Below are positions 24,304 to 34,128 of a stretch of DNA of 64,000 nt, piece after piece. Positions within the stretch are counted from its first letter, which is position 1. Every line of letters begins with the position of its first letter. The position numbers were made by a program, and so were the translations under genes. Under the pieces are notes generated by a model. The model was given only the letters and a program-made list of their open reading frames with translations. It had not been told where the DNA came from and ran no database searches. Origin of the DNA: Dyadobacter endophyticus (GTDB lineage: Bacteria > Bacteroidota > Bacteroidia > Cytophagales > Spirosomataceae); the NCBI RefSeq assembly GCF_014641595.1, contig NZ_BMIA01000001.1, positions 744,001-808,000 on the forward strand, in the 5' to 3' direction.

Positions 24304-27300
24304 ATGCCGATGACCCGCCCGTTATCCCTGTTTCTTTGCATAGCCTCGCTGATCGGAGCATGCACATCAAAGAAAGACGATCAAAAGCTGTTTGAACTGC
24401 TGTCTGCCAATGAAACGGGCATCGATTTCAATAACCGGTTGCAGGAGGACGACCAGCTCAACATACTCACCTATGAGTACTTCTACAATGGCGGCGGGGT
24501 AGGGGCCGGCGACATCAACAACGATGGCCTCACGGACCTGTTTTTTACCGGAAACATGACCGAGAGTAAGTTGTATATCAATAAAAGCAAAGAACAACGG
24601 ATTCAGTTTGAGGATATAACCGCCCAATCGGGCATTCAGATACCCGAAGGCTGGGCAAGGGGTGTGGCTATGGTGGATATCAATGCCGACGGCTTTCTCG
24701 ACATTTATGTTTGCCGGGCAGGCCCCGCACAGGCTGGCACGCTGCCGAACCTGCTCTTCATTAATCAGAAAAACAACACATTCAAAGAAGAAGCGAAGGC
24801 CTACGGACTGGATTACAGCGGAAACACCACGCAGGCGGCATTCTTCGATTACGACCACGACGGCGACCTGGATGCCTATCTCGTTACGAACGTGATGAAT
24901 ATGCGCGGGCCGAACAATATCCGGCCAAAGATCAGCGATGGCTCTTCGCCCAATGCCGATCGCGTTTTCCGCAACAATGGAAACGGTACATTCACCGATG
25001 TTTCGAAGGAATCCGGCATCCTGGAAGAAGGTTACGGCCTGGGTATTGCGGTTACCGATGTGAATAATGACGGCTGGCCGGATGTCTATGTTTCAAATGA
25101 TTATGTCTCGAATGACCTGCTTTATATTAACCAGCAAAACGGCACCTTCAAAAATGAAATAGCTTCCTATTTCAAGCATCAAAGCTATTCCGCAATGGGC
25201 AATGACGCCGCCGATATCGATAATGATGGCTTGATTGACTTCATCACCGTGGATATGCTGCCTCAGGACCCGGTCCGCCGCAAGAATATGTTCGGACTGA
25301 TGAATTATGACCGGCATTTGTCGGAATTGCGGATGGGTTATGAGCCGCAGTTCATGCGGAACACATTGCAGCACAATGAAGGAAATATGCCGGGCGGTAA
25401 TCACCCGGTTTTCAGCGAAATTGGACGTTACTCGGGTGTGGAAGCCACGGATTGGAGCTGGGGCGCATTGTTTGCTGACTATGACAACGACGGTTTCCGC
25501 GACCTGATGATCACCAATGGCTATCCCAAGGACATTACCAACCGGGATTTTGTGATTTATCGTATGGCCGAATACGAGATGCAAATGCGCTCGGGTGGAG
25601 GCGACAACCGCAGGCTTGCGGAGGCATTGAAGAAAGTAGAAGGAGCCCACGTGCCTAATTACCTTTTTTCCAACAACCACGACCTCACTTTCGCCAACAA
25701 ATCCGCCGAATGGGGCTTTGACATCCCTTCATTTTCCAATGGCGCGGTGTACGCCGACTTTGACAATGACGGCGACCTCGATGTGGCGATGAACAACATC
25801 GATCGCGAGGCATTTTTGTACGAAAACCACTCCGAGCGTAAACAGGACCGGCATTGGCTGACAGTCAAACTAAAAGGCCCTGCCTTGAACCGCGACGGTT
25901 TCGGCGCCAAAATCTGGCTCTGGACGGCTAAGGGCAACCAATATGCCGAGCATTCGCCCTATCGCGGTTACCAATCGACGACGGAACCCAACCGCGAGCA
26001 TTTCGGGCTTGGTAATGCGGCTCAAATCGATTGCCTGACGATCATCTGGCCCGATTCACGGATGCAGGTTTTGAAGAGTATTAAAGCCGGGCAAATGCTC
26101 GAACTGGATCACGCAAAGGCGTCGGGCAATGCGCCCGCAAACTATCTCAAGACTGGTAACGACGCAGTTAATGCACCTTTATTGGTAGCGTTAAACAGCG
26201 ACGGCATTGATTTTCAGCACAAAGATGATTTGTATATTGATTTCAAAATACAGCCGTTATTACCGCATTTGTTATCCCAAAATGGTCCGGGCATTGCCGT
26301 CGCGGACGTAAATGGCGATAGACTGGATGATTTTTACGTCGGTGGCGCATTTAACCAGTCGGGCCGCGTTTTTGTGCAGGACAACCAGCAGCGCTTCAAT
26401 TCAAAAGCCCTGGTGGCGGGGCAGAAGTATGAGGAAGATATGGGCACGCTGTTTTTCGATGCCGACGGCGATGGTGACCAGGATTTGTACGTCGTGAGCG
26501 GCAGCAATGAATTTGAGACGGGTTCCAGATATTATCAGGACAGGCTCTATACAAATGACGGAAAAGGTAATTTTAGCATGAATACCAATGCATTACCGTC
26601 CCTTGCAGCCAGTGGCTCAACTGTAAACGCCGCCGATTTTGACCACGACGGAGACCTCGATCTGTTCGTCGGAGGCCGGCTCGCTCCCGGCGCCTACCCG
26701 ATGCCCGGCGAAAGTTATGTTCTTAGAAATGAAGGCGGCAGGTTCGTAGAAGTAACGCAAACGGTGTGTCTTGAAATCAAAAACATCGGTATGGTTACAA
26801 CCGCCTTATGGACTGATTTCGATCAGGATGGCTGGGTGGATCTGATCGTGGCAGGGGAATGGATGCCCGTAGTTTTTTACAAAAATAAGCAGGGAAAGCT
26901 GGTTAATGTGAGTGCGCAGACCACTTTGAAAAACACAACAGGCTGGTGGAACAGCATTGCTTCCGGAGATTTCGACGAGGACGGTGATACCGATTATGTG
27001 TTGGGCAACGTCGGACTGAATAGTGAAGGGAAGCCTTCCAACGACAAACCGCTGACATTGTTCGCCAAGGATTTTGATAAAAGCGGGACAATGGACCCGG
27101 TAATGGCCCGCTACATCGGAGAGGATCTCTATCCGGTGCACCCGCGCGACGAAATGACCAGCCAGATGAATTTTCTCAAAAAACGATTTATTTATTACGC
27201 CGATTATTCCAAAGCGAAAATCACTGACATTTTCAAACCCGAAGAACTCGAAGGTGCCAGGAAACTGATTTGCGAAACCATGCAATCAGTCCTGCTCGAA

Positions 27301-27855
27301 AACAAGGGTAGTGGGAAGTTTGCATTAAAATTCCTTCCTTCTGCCGCCCAAATGAGCCCGGTTTATGGCTTGTTAGCCGAAGATTTCAACCAGGATGGTC
27401 ACCTGGATCTCTTACTTTCCGGCAATAGCTATGCAACGGAATCAATTAGTGGTCGCTTGGATGGTTTGAATGGATTGTTAATGTCCGGTGACGGCAAAGG
27501 CGGGTTCAAGCCGCTCAGTTCTGCTCAGAGCGGGATTTTTGTGCCCGGCGACGCCAAGGGAATGGCGCATTTGCGGTTAGGTAACGGCCGGTCGTTGGTT
27601 TTGGCTGCTCAAAATAATGCCCCGTTGCTGGCGTTCGCTGGTGGTCTTGGAGATAAAATGGTTTATATCAAACCCATGCCACAGGATGCGGTGCTGCAAG
27701 CAACCTATGCCAACGGCCGTTCGAAGCGATTTGAATTAGGTTATGGCTCCGGCTACTTATCACAATCGGGCCGGAATATTGCTTTGCTGCGTGAAGGATT
27801 AAAGAAAGTTGTATTAATCGATTTTCGCGGACGCACGCGGGAAGTTGCGTTTTAG
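24304..27855 (+). CDS. VCBS/FG-GAP repeat lipoprotein with ASPIC/UnbV domain
   Basis: A 1183-residue surface-type lipoprotein. Lipobox near residue 19 (SLIGACTSKK). Two propeller sections carry many calcium-binding FG-GAP/VCBS loops of the form DxNxDGxxD (GAGDINNDGLTDLFFTG, FDYDHDGDLDAYL, DADGDGDQDLYVVSG, DEDGDTDYVLGN). Near 520-605 lies the ASPIC/UnbV domain (LNRDGFGAKIWLW, EHFGLGNAAQIDCLTIIWP). Such proteins commonly accompany SusC/SusD pairs in Cytophagales and probably bind extracellular ligands. A TTG at 24298 is possible, but ATG 24304 is preferred. It ends the plus-strand uptake operon and is convergent with GH30. Confidence 0.9.
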   Translation: MPMTRPLSLFLCIASLIGACTSKKDDQKLFELLSANETGIDFNNRLQEDDQLNILTYEYFYNGGGVGAGDINNDGLTDLFFTGNMTESKLYINKSKEQRIQFEDITAQSGIQIPEGWARGVAMVDINADGFLDIYVCRAGPAQAGTLPNLLFINQKNNTFKEEAKAYGLDYSGNTTQAAFFDYDHDGDLDAYLVTNVMNMRGPNNIRPKISDGSSPNADRVFRNNGNGTFTDVSKESGILEEGYGLGIAVTDVNNDGWPDVYVSNDYVSNDLLYINQQNGTFKNEIASYFKHQSYSAMGNDAADIDNDGLIDFITVDMLPQDPVRRKNMFGLMNYDRHLSELRMGYEPQFMRNTLQHNEGNMPGGNHPVFSEIGRYSGVEATDWSWGALFADYDNDGFRDLMITNGYPKDITNRDFVIYRMAEYEMQMRSGGGDNRRLAEALKKVEGAHVPNYLFSNNHDLTFANKSAEWGFDIPSFSNGAVYADFDNDGDLDVAMNNIDREAFLYENHSERKQDRHWLTVKLKGPALNRDGFGAKIWLWTAKGNQYAEHSPYRGYQSTTEPNREHFGLGNAAQIDCLTIIWPDSRMQVLKSIKAGQMLELDHAKASGNAPANYLKTGNDAVNAPLLVALNSDGIDFQHKDDLYIDFKIQPLLPHLLSQNGPGIAVADVNGDRLDDFYVGGAFNQSGRVFVQDNQQRFNSKALVAGQKYEEDMGTLFFDADGDGDQDLYVVSGSNEFETGSRYYQDRLYTNDGKGNFSMNTNALPSLAASGSTVNAADFDHDGDLDLFVGGRLAPGAYPMPGESYVLRNEGGRFVEVTQTVCLEIKNIGMVTTALWTDFDQDGWVDLIVAGEWMPVVFYKNKQGKLVNVSAQTTLKNTTGWWNSIASGDFDEDGDTDYVLGNVGLNSEGKPSNDKPLTLFAKDFDKSGTMDPVMARYIGEDLYPVHPRDEMTSQMNFLKKRFIYYADYSKAKITDIFKPEELEGARKLICETMQSVLLENKGSGKFALKFLPSAAQMSPVYGLLAEDFNQDGHLDLLLSGNSYATESISGRLDGLNGLLMSGDGKGGFKPLSSAQSGIFVPGDAKGMAHLRLGNGRSLVLAAQNNAPLLAFAGGLGDKMVYIKPMPQDAVLQATYANGRSKRFELGYGSGYLSQSGRNIALLREGLKKVVLIDFRGRTREVAF

Positions 27856-27940
27856 TTGTTTTAGCCATACCTAATCGCAAAAATGCCCTTGGGCATGTAA
27901 CAACAAATGCGACCTGTGAGAACGTCGCGCTGGACAACCA

Positions 27941-29389
27941 TCACCAAACAAACGTCCCGACAGAACCAGCTTTCAGACTAACCACCGTAACATTCCCCTC
28001 ATCCTGAATCGTAAACTTCCTTTCGGCATCCGAATCATTCAAAACAATTAAAACCTTTTTTCCCTCAGGCGTGATGAACGCTACATCGAGAATTTTTACG
28101 TCGGCAGCCCTGCCGACGGTGATATTATTACCGGATGCGATCCGTGTCGAACCCGGCCGCACGAACTTCGACGCGTGCGCGACCACGTAATACGCTGCAT
28201 TGCGCGTGACCTTATCGCCGTCGATGGTGACGCCGCCCAGACAGCGGTCGCAGCCTCCGCGGTCGGTGAAGGGGCGGTTTTGCGGGTTGCTCGTCAGGTT
28301 CCATTCCAGCACGGTACGGGCCCAGTTCCGGGTCGCGCCGATGGTGAGGTTTTTGATATGATCGGGGAAATCTTTGGCAAAATTGCCGGGTGCGCCCATC
28401 CATTGCTCGGTGAAATAGAGATTCTTGTCGGGATGCGCGTCGTGGACTTTCGATAGGGCGTCAATTGTTCCGCCGTACAAGTGAAATGCGGAACCGTCTA
28501 TATATTTCTTCGCGTCCGGGTCGTCGAGGACCGAAATCGGGTACTCCGGTTTGTCGGCATTGTGGTCGTAAACAATGATTTTGGTATCGATTTTAGCCTT
28601 TTCAAATGCGGGACCCAAATGGTTTTTGATAAAAACGGCCTGGTCTTTTGCCGGCATCAGCAAACTCGGGTTGTTGCCGGGGTGCAATGGTTCGTTCTGA
28701 ACCGTAACCGCGTCGATGCGGATGCCCTCCTTTTGCATATCCTGAATGTAGCGCACGAAATAGCTGGCGTAAGCATCATACCACTGCGGTTTCAGACTTC
28801 CGCCGCGGGTGTCGCCATTGTCTTTCATCCACACCGGCGGGGACCAGGGCGAGCCCAGGATTTTCAGTTTGGGATTGATGGCAAGAATCTCTTTCAGGAT
28901 CGGGATCACATCATTGCGGTCGGGACCGAGGTCGAAGTGCTGCATTTCGGGGTCGGTCTGGCCTTGTGGAATATCGTCATAGGAAAATACTTTTTCATTA
29001 AGATCGGAGGCGCCTATGCTTACGCGCAGGTAAGCCATGCCAATTCCATTGCCTGCCGTTGAAAAAAGCTCTTTCAGCAAAGCGGTGCGGGCAGGTTTGC
29101 TCATCCCCATCAGGTGTGAGGCGCTGCCGCCGGTGAGCGTAAAACCGAACCCGTCGATTTCCTGATACCTTCTTTTGGTATTAACATGGATAACTGGCGG
29201 CTCTACGGGGGGCGCTACTTTCGACGTTTTCCAAAAAGTCAATTTGGGCTGCCTCTGAAAAAGGACGGACTTATCCGAATTGGTGAGCCAGAAATCCGCG
29301 GTGACTTTCTTCGACTGGGCCGACGCCATCGAGCAGGTCAACAGATAAATACTCAGCAACAGGGCAGGTTTAGGATATAAAATGTTCAT
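27941..29389 (-). CDS. Glycoside hydrolase family 30 enzyme, secreted
   Basis: A 482-residue GH30 enzyme (glucosylceramidase/beta-1,6-glucanase type). Signal peptide 1-24 (YLLTCSMASAQS). The (beta/alpha)8 catalytic domain has the acid/base Glu233 in VTVQNEP and the nucleophile Glu328 in LYFTEQWMG, with GFGFTLTGGSA, SPWSPPVWMKDN and a conserved NLTSNPQNRPF segment. A beta-sandwich C-terminal domain ends the protein. The likely substrate is a beta-1,6- or beta-1,3-linked glucan or a related glycan; the subfamily is not resolved. It is divergent from the HTH sensor gene. Its promoter (-7 box 29472-29479) has the 14-bp site also found before the SusC gene at 37.4 kb, so the enzyme and that transporter are probably co-regulated. 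Confidence 0.92.
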   Translation of the reverse strand: MNILYPKPALLLSIYLLTCSMASAQSKKVTADFWLTNSDKSVLFQRQPKLTFWKTSKVAPPVEPPVIHVNTKRRYQEIDGFGFTLTGGSASHLMGMSKPARTALLKELFSTAGNGIGMAYLRVSIGASDLNEKVFSYDDIPQGQTDPEMQHFDLGPDRNDVIPILKEILAINPKLKILGSPWSPPVWMKDNGDTRGGSLKPQWYDAYASYFVRYIQDMQKEGIRIDAVTVQNEPLHPGNNPSLLMPAKDQAVFIKNHLGPAFEKAKIDTKIIVYDHNADKPEYPISVLDDPDAKKYIDGSAFHLYGGTIDALSKVHDAHPDKNLYFTEQWMGAPGNFAKDFPDHIKNLTIGATRNWARTVLEWNLTSNPQNRPFTDRGGCDRCLGGVTIDGDKVTRNAAYYVVAHASKFVRPGSTRIASGNNITVGRAADVKILDVAFITPEGKKVLIVLNDSDAERKFTIQDEGNVTVVSLKAGSVGTFVW

Positions 29390-29471
29390 GGGTTCAGAGT
29401 TCGTGAGTTCATAGTTTGCTTTCTAAACTTCTATTGAAATACACTGATAATAATGTAATATATTGCGAGTT

Positions 29472-29479
29472 CAAATGTA
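29472..29479 (-). promoter_or_regulatory. -7 box TACATTTG of the GH30 gene
   Basis: On the minus strand this is an exact TAnnTTTG match 82 bases upstream of the GH30 ATG. The shared 14-bp site 29512-29525 begins 32 bases further upstream. Confidence 0.6.
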
Positions 29480-29511
29480 GGGTAACCTGCACAACAATGT
29501 GCATACCGGGC

Positions 29512-29525
29512 TACTACATTACTAC
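29512..29525 (-). promoter_or_regulatory. Shared 14-bp regulatory site upstream of GH30
   Basis: Plus-strand sequence TACTACATTACTAC, identical to 37366-37379 upstream of the SusC gene. It starts 32 bases upstream of the GH30 -7 box; the SusC copy starts 33 bases upstream of its box, in the same orientation. That is a typical activator position. A near-inverted variant (ATAATAATGTA) lies at 29447-29457. The HTH sensor encoded alongside is the obvious candidate binder. Confidence 0.65.
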
Positions 29526-29613
29526 AACAACCCGACAAAAATTGCTAAATAAATGCCCAGGCGTAGTTCGGAAATACGTCAATCCTCTCATCGGTGTACT
29601 GCAATGCTGGAAT

Positions 29614-32541
29614 ATGATACGAATTGTCGCTGTCCTGTTTCTGATCCTGTTGGCCCGGCAATTGCGTGCCCAGAATACGATCGGTTTGCCCGAGGTTGTG
29701 AACTATTCCAAGCAAACCTATCATGCCGGAACCCAGAACTGGGCAATCCGCCAGGGCCGGAATGGTATGATGTATTTTGCCAACAATGAGGGGCTGCTCA
29801 CTTTCGACGGCATTTACTGGCGCACTTATCCATTACCCAATAAAACGAAGGTCCGCTCGCTGGAAATAGGGGCGGATAACCGCATTTACATTGGAGGTGA
29901 GAACGAATTCGGCTATTTCACGCCCGACCAGCGCGGGGTTTTGCATTATGTATCCCTGCGCAATCTCGTACACGAGCGCGACCGCGGTTTTGCCGATATC
30001 TGGAATGTGGCCGTGTTGAACGGCAGCGTCTTTTTCAGGGCCAGTAACCGCATTTTCGTGTATGAAGACAATGCTGTGAGTGTGTTCAACGGCGGTTCGC
30101 ATTGGCGCTTTATGGGCGTTTGCAATGGCATTGCGGTGGCGCAGGACGCGGCGAGCGGCCTGCTGCGTTACGATAACGGCCGGTGGATTCCCTGGATTAC
30201 GGCGGGGGAGCTGCCGGCCGAATACCTTACAACAGGCCTGCTGCCGTTGGATAAGGAAGCCTCCCTGCTCGTTACGATGGACGCGGGAATCTTTCGGCTC
30301 TCGGGTGAGCGTGCTACACGCCTGCAATCCGCATTCATCGACCGGGTTAAAAGCGAACGGGTCTATGCGGCAACACGGGTGAACGACAAGCTGATCGCCC
30401 TGGCAACGAGCCTTGGAGGATGCTATATCGTCACCAATGAAGGGGAGTTCGTACACCGCTTCGCCCGCGCCGATGGTTTGCAGAACAACAACGTACTCAG
30501 TGTTTTCCGTGATCAGGACAAAAACCTTTGGTTGGGACTCGATAACGGCATCGACTTTATCGCTTACGACAATGCCATCAAAACCATGTACCCGGCCGTA
30601 ACCAAAGATGAAGCGGGCTACGCATCGGTGATTCACAAAGGCCGCCTGTATCTGGGTACTTCCAACGGCCTGTATTCGGTGGCAGTGGAGCATTTTGATG
30701 ATCTGAGTTATGTGAAAGGCACATTCAGTTTTGTGGAGCACTCGCGCGGGCAGGTGTGGGGGTTGTCCGAAATTAATGGGAAATTGCTGATGGCGCACCA
30801 CGAGGGCATTTTTGAGGTGGAGGGTAACCAGGCTCGGCCCATCGAAAAGCGGAACGGTTTCTGGGGCTTTTTACCGCTTTCGCGGATCTATCCGGTCAAA
30901 AAGGTCGCAGTAGGGAACTACAACGGGGTCAATTTCCTGGAATACGACGGGCATTCTTTCCGGCCTTCCGGCGCGGTTGCGGGATTCGACGTGGCCTCGC
31001 GCTTCCTGTGTGCGGACGTGCGCGAGGAGGACGTGATCTGGACATCGCATCCTTATCGCGGGGTATACAAGGTCACGATCTCAGATAATGGAAGGTCACG
31101 GGCGCGTTTGTATACGCACAAGGACGGCCTGCCGCTTTCGCTGAATAACAATTATATATATAAAGTTAAAAATAAGATCCTGGTAGCCACCGAAAAAGGT
31201 ATCTACGAGTACAATGCGGCGGCCGACCGGTTTCTGTCATCGGGGTATTATAATACCATATTTAAGAATCCGGGCGTGCGCTATCTGAAAGAAGATCAGT
31301 CAGGTAACGTCTGGTTTGTACGGGGAAAGGAGCTGGGGGTAGTGGATATGAGCAGCGGTAATCCGAAGATCATTTTCCTTCCTGAAATCAACCAGAAAAT
31401 GGTCTCGGGCTTTGAATACATTCACCCGTTAAATGAAGAAAACATCCTGATTGGCGGCGAAAAGGGCATTTACCATATCAATTACAAAAAATACAAGCAG
31501 AACAAGAGCCATATCAATGTGCAGATTAGCGCAATGCGCTCTTTTGGCACCGATTCGCTGCTTTTCGGCGGGTATTTCGGAGAGATCAATGAATTGCAAA
31601 AACAATCCGACGATCAGGTGCCGCGCATTGCAAACCGCTTGAATTCAGTGGGGTTTGAGTTTTCATCGACGCTGTTCAGCCAGCAATCCAGCATCGAATA
31701 TGCCTACTTTCTGGAAGGTTTTGATAGTAACTGGTCGAGTTGGTCGGCACGAAGCTCGAAAGAATACACGCATTTGCCACCAGGCCATTACACCTTCAAA
31801 GTGAAAGCACGTAATAATTTTGGTAGCGAATCGGAAATAGCGGGCTATTCATTCATGATCCTCCCGCCATGGTACCAGACGATCTGGGCATACCTGGGTT
31901 ATGGACTGCTGATTCTCGGATTGGTCTGGCTATCCTACAAGTGGCAGGAAAAACGTTTTTTGCAGCAGCAGCAAAAACATTTGGAAGAACAAAAAAGACT
32001 GCAATACCTGCATCAGCTTGAACTTGAAAAGAGCGAAAAGGAGATCATCAAACTTAAAAACGAGAAGCTGGAAGCCGAAATCTTGCACAAAAACACTGAC
32101 CTGGCAACCTCAGCCATGCATTTGGTACAAAAAGCTGAATTACTTTCCAAGCTCAAAACGGACCTGGTCAAAATCACCAAAAGTGCAGAAGATGACAAGA
32201 TTAACGATGATCTCAAAAAGATGATCAAGGTCGTGGGCGATGAGAATAAAGTCGATAAAGACTGGGGCCAATTCTCCAAGCATTTCGATAGTGTGCACAG
32301 TAATTTCCTGATCGTATTGAAGGAAAAGTACCCCAACCTTACAGCCAATGAGTTGAAAATGAGTGCCTATTTACGCATGAACCTGTCGAGTAAGGAAATA
32401 GCGCAGCTTATGAACATTTCGCTCAGGGGCGTGGAGGTGAGTCGCTACCGGCTGCGCAAGAAGTTGCAGCTCCCCACTGAGGTGAATATGTTCAATTTTT
32501 TCCTCGGGTTTCATGTGGACGAGTCAAAAGAAAAGGCTTAG
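29614..32541 (+). CDS. Membrane-spanning ligand-binding sensor with Y_Y_Y and LuxR-like HTH
   Basis: A 975-residue one-component transmembrane regulator. Signal peptide at the start (MIRIVAVLFLILLARQLRAQ), then a periplasmic Reg_prop-type propeller (about 40-690), a Y_Y_Y domain (about 690-755, YAYFLEGFDSNWSSWS), a transmembrane helix (about 765-785), a long coiled coil (KHLEEQKRLQYLHQLELEKS) and a C-terminal LuxR-type HTH (about 905-965, YPNLTANELKMSAYLRMNLS, SLRGVEVSRYRLRKKL). The open frame reaches back to 29416, but those 66 residues are translated promoter DNA that includes the shared 14-bp site, so ATG 29614 is the start. It probably senses a glycan fragment and controls the GH30 gene and SusC/SusD; this is inferred from position and the shared site. 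Confidence 0.9.
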   Translation: MIRIVAVLFLILLARQLRAQNTIGLPEVVNYSKQTYHAGTQNWAIRQGRNGMMYFANNEGLLTFDGIYWRTYPLPNKTKVRSLEIGADNRIYIGGENEFGYFTPDQRGVLHYVSLRNLVHERDRGFADIWNVAVLNGSVFFRASNRIFVYEDNAVSVFNGGSHWRFMGVCNGIAVAQDAASGLLRYDNGRWIPWITAGELPAEYLTTGLLPLDKEASLLVTMDAGIFRLSGERATRLQSAFIDRVKSERVYAATRVNDKLIALATSLGGCYIVTNEGEFVHRFARADGLQNNNVLSVFRDQDKNLWLGLDNGIDFIAYDNAIKTMYPAVTKDEAGYASVIHKGRLYLGTSNGLYSVAVEHFDDLSYVKGTFSFVEHSRGQVWGLSEINGKLLMAHHEGIFEVEGNQARPIEKRNGFWGFLPLSRIYPVKKVAVGNYNGVNFLEYDGHSFRPSGAVAGFDVASRFLCADVREEDVIWTSHPYRGVYKVTISDNGRSRARLYTHKDGLPLSLNNNYIYKVKNKILVATEKGIYEYNAAADRFLSSGYYNTIFKNPGVRYLKEDQSGNVWFVRGKELGVVDMSSGNPKIIFLPEINQKMVSGFEYIHPLNEENILIGGEKGIYHINYKKYKQNKSHINVQISAMRSFGTDSLLFGGYFGEINELQKQSDDQVPRIANRLNSVGFEFSSTLFSQQSSIEYAYFLEGFDSNWSSWSARSSKEYTHLPPGHYTFKVKARNNFGSESEIAGYSFMILPPWYQTIWAYLGYGLLILGLVWLSYKWQEKRFLQQQQKHLEEQKRLQYLHQLELEKSEKEIIKLKNEKLEAEILHKNTDLATSAMHLVQKAELLSKLKTDLVKITKSAEDDKINDDLKKMIKVVGDENKVDKDWGQFSKHFDSVHSNFLIVLKEKYPNLTANELKMSAYLRMNLSSKEIAQLMNISLRGVEVSRYRLRKKLQLPTEVNMFNFFLGFHVDESKEKA

Positions 32542-32560
32542 AGCAAAGCTCCAAGCCTTT
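32532..32560. terminator. Bidirectional terminator overlapping the sensor stop codon
   Basis: Stem AAAGGCTT-AGAGC / GCTC-AAGCCTTT, one bulge, 3-base loop. It starts inside the last codons of the HTH sensor gene and lies 21 bases beyond the stop of the convergent SusD gene, serving both. Confidence 0.8.
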
Positions 32561-32580
32561 CTGATCTGGGTACGGAACAG

Positions 32581-34110
32581 CTACCTCGTCCCGCCCCATT
32601 CTTTACTCTGCTCGATTTTCGTGTTTTCCAGTTCCAGCAAAGGAATAGGAAGAATTTCATGCTTGCCCGCTACGAACCCTTTCGGTCCGAGCACGGCAGC
32701 CGCATCGCCCCAGCGTACGAGGTCCATCCAGCGGTGGCCTTCGCCTGCGAGTTCAAGACGGCGCTCTTTTTTGATGTTTTCAAATGTCGCTGCCACCGGC
32801 TTCAGACCTACGCGGGCGCGCACCGCGTTCAGGAGCGCTGCTGCGCGGGTGAGGTCGCCCGACCCGCGTACGAGGGCTTCGGCTTCCAGCAAATAAGTGT
32901 CGGCCAGGCGCGTATCGTACATGTTTTGCGGGAAGTTCAGCTCAGGTGCACCGGCGCCTGTCCAGCGGTCGGACTGGCGACCTGCGAATTTTTCCAGGAA
33001 ATAGCCCGTGTTCATATAACCTTTCTCATAGGCCACCGCCCCTGCCTTTTCGAGGCTATCGAGGTTAGCTATGGTCGCTTTGTAACGCGGATCGAAGTGA
33101 ATCGCTTCGAACAGCGAGGGCGTAACCGGCAGGAAGCTCCATCCCGAAACATAGTCGGGCGCGGCGTCCGACTTGCGATTATAGCCACGCGGGCCGGTGA
33201 TGATGTTCATCACATTCCCCTCGGTACAGGATACGCAGCTCCATCCTCCGGCAGAAGTGTTGGTATAGGAAAGTTCAAAAATAGATTCGCTGTTGAACTT
33301 GTTCTTCGTCTTGAAAAGGTCGCCGAAATTGTCTAGCAGCTTGTAGCCATAGGTGTTATTACCGCCCGGTGTTCCATTCACTTTTGCCAGTTCCTGCGCT
33401 GCCTGGGCGAATTTGTTTTGATACAAATACATTTTACCCAAAATAGCATGCGCCGCTCCTTGTCCTGCACGGCCAGCTTCCGTGGCTACATTGATAGTTA
33501 CCGGAAGATCAGCGACTGACTCCGATAAATCTTTCTCGATCTGCGCGTAAACTTCCGCCGGCGCTGCTTGCAGCACCTCGTACATCTCCTGCGTGGAAAT
33601 GGTGCGCGTAAATAGCGGAACGTTTTTGAACAGCCTCACCAGCTCAAAATAGAAATACCCGCGCAGGAACTTCGCTTCGGCTGTGTAGCGCTTTTTGAGC
33701 GTTTCATCCATCGGCACCCCAGGGAGTTTTTCGAGAATGGCATTCGCGCGGAAAACGCCCGAGAAGCCTTTTCTCCAAAGTTCTCCCTGTGGTCCGGTGG
33801 TTGGGTTTAGGGTATAGTTGGAAATGACCTGGAAATCCATGATGTCGCTCGGGCCGCCGCCGCCTGCGAAATGGTCATCGGAAGCCGCATTCATCGTAGC
33901 GATGGTGGAAACGTAGCCGTTACCCTGCCAGCCAACCACATCATACGCTGCCACAAGGCCATTGAATGCCTCTTCCTGATTGCGGTAATAGTTCGCCTCG
34001 AGGTTCAGCCCCTTGGGTTTCACGTCGAGGAAGCTGTCCGAGCAGGACATGAGCTGCAAACCGGCGGTAAATGCCAGGGCAGTCACGAATTTGTTATATC
34101 TCAATTTCAT
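32581..34110 (-). CDS. RagB/SusD family nutrient-binding lipoprotein
   Basis: A 509-residue SusD-type lipoprotein. Lipobox Cys23 (GLQLMSC) followed by FLDVKPKGLN. The SusD helical repeats are visible (NQEEAFNGLVAAYDVVG, YTAEAKFLRGYFYFELVRLF), as are the C-terminal signature KKERRLELAGEGHRWMDLVR and FVAGKHEILPIPLLELE. ATG 34110 is chosen over TTG 34128. It lies 18 bases after the SusC stop, so both are co-transcribed leftward. It is the surface glycan-binding lid of the SusC transporter. Confidence 0.93.
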   Translation of the reverse strand: MKLRYNKFVTALAFTAGLQLMSCSDSFLDVKPKGLNLEANYYRNQEEAFNGLVAAYDVVGWQGNGYVSTIATMNAASDDHFAGGGGPSDIMDFQVISNYTLNPTTGPQGELWRKGFSGVFRANAILEKLPGVPMDETLKKRYTAEAKFLRGYFYFELVRLFKNVPLFTRTISTQEMYEVLQAAPAEVYAQIEKDLSESVADLPVTINVATEAGRAGQGAAHAILGKMYLYQNKFAQAAQELAKVNGTPGGNNTYGYKLLDNFGDLFKTKNKFNSESIFELSYTNTSAGGWSCVSCTEGNVMNIITGPRGYNRKSDAAPDYVSGWSFLPVTPSLFEAIHFDPRYKATIANLDSLEKAGAVAYEKGYMNTGYFLEKFAGRQSDRWTGAGAPELNFPQNMYDTRLADTYLLEAEALVRGSGDLTRAAALLNAVRARVGLKPVAATFENIKKERRLELAGEGHRWMDLVRWGDAAAVLGPKGFVAGKHEILPIPLLELENTKIEQSKEWGGTR

Positions 34111-34128
34111 CTTATTCGTATTAATCAA

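Noticed and set aside
27883..27896. Hairpin ATGCCC/GGGCAT between the VCBS protein and GH30 genes
   Set aside because: The stem has only 6 bp with a 2-base loop and no T-run, so it is not a convincing terminator.
29416..29613. 66-residue N-terminal extension of the HTH sensor
   Set aside because: It translates the promoter DNA with the shared 14-bp site, precedes a clear signal peptide, and is rich in Cys and Thr unlike the family.
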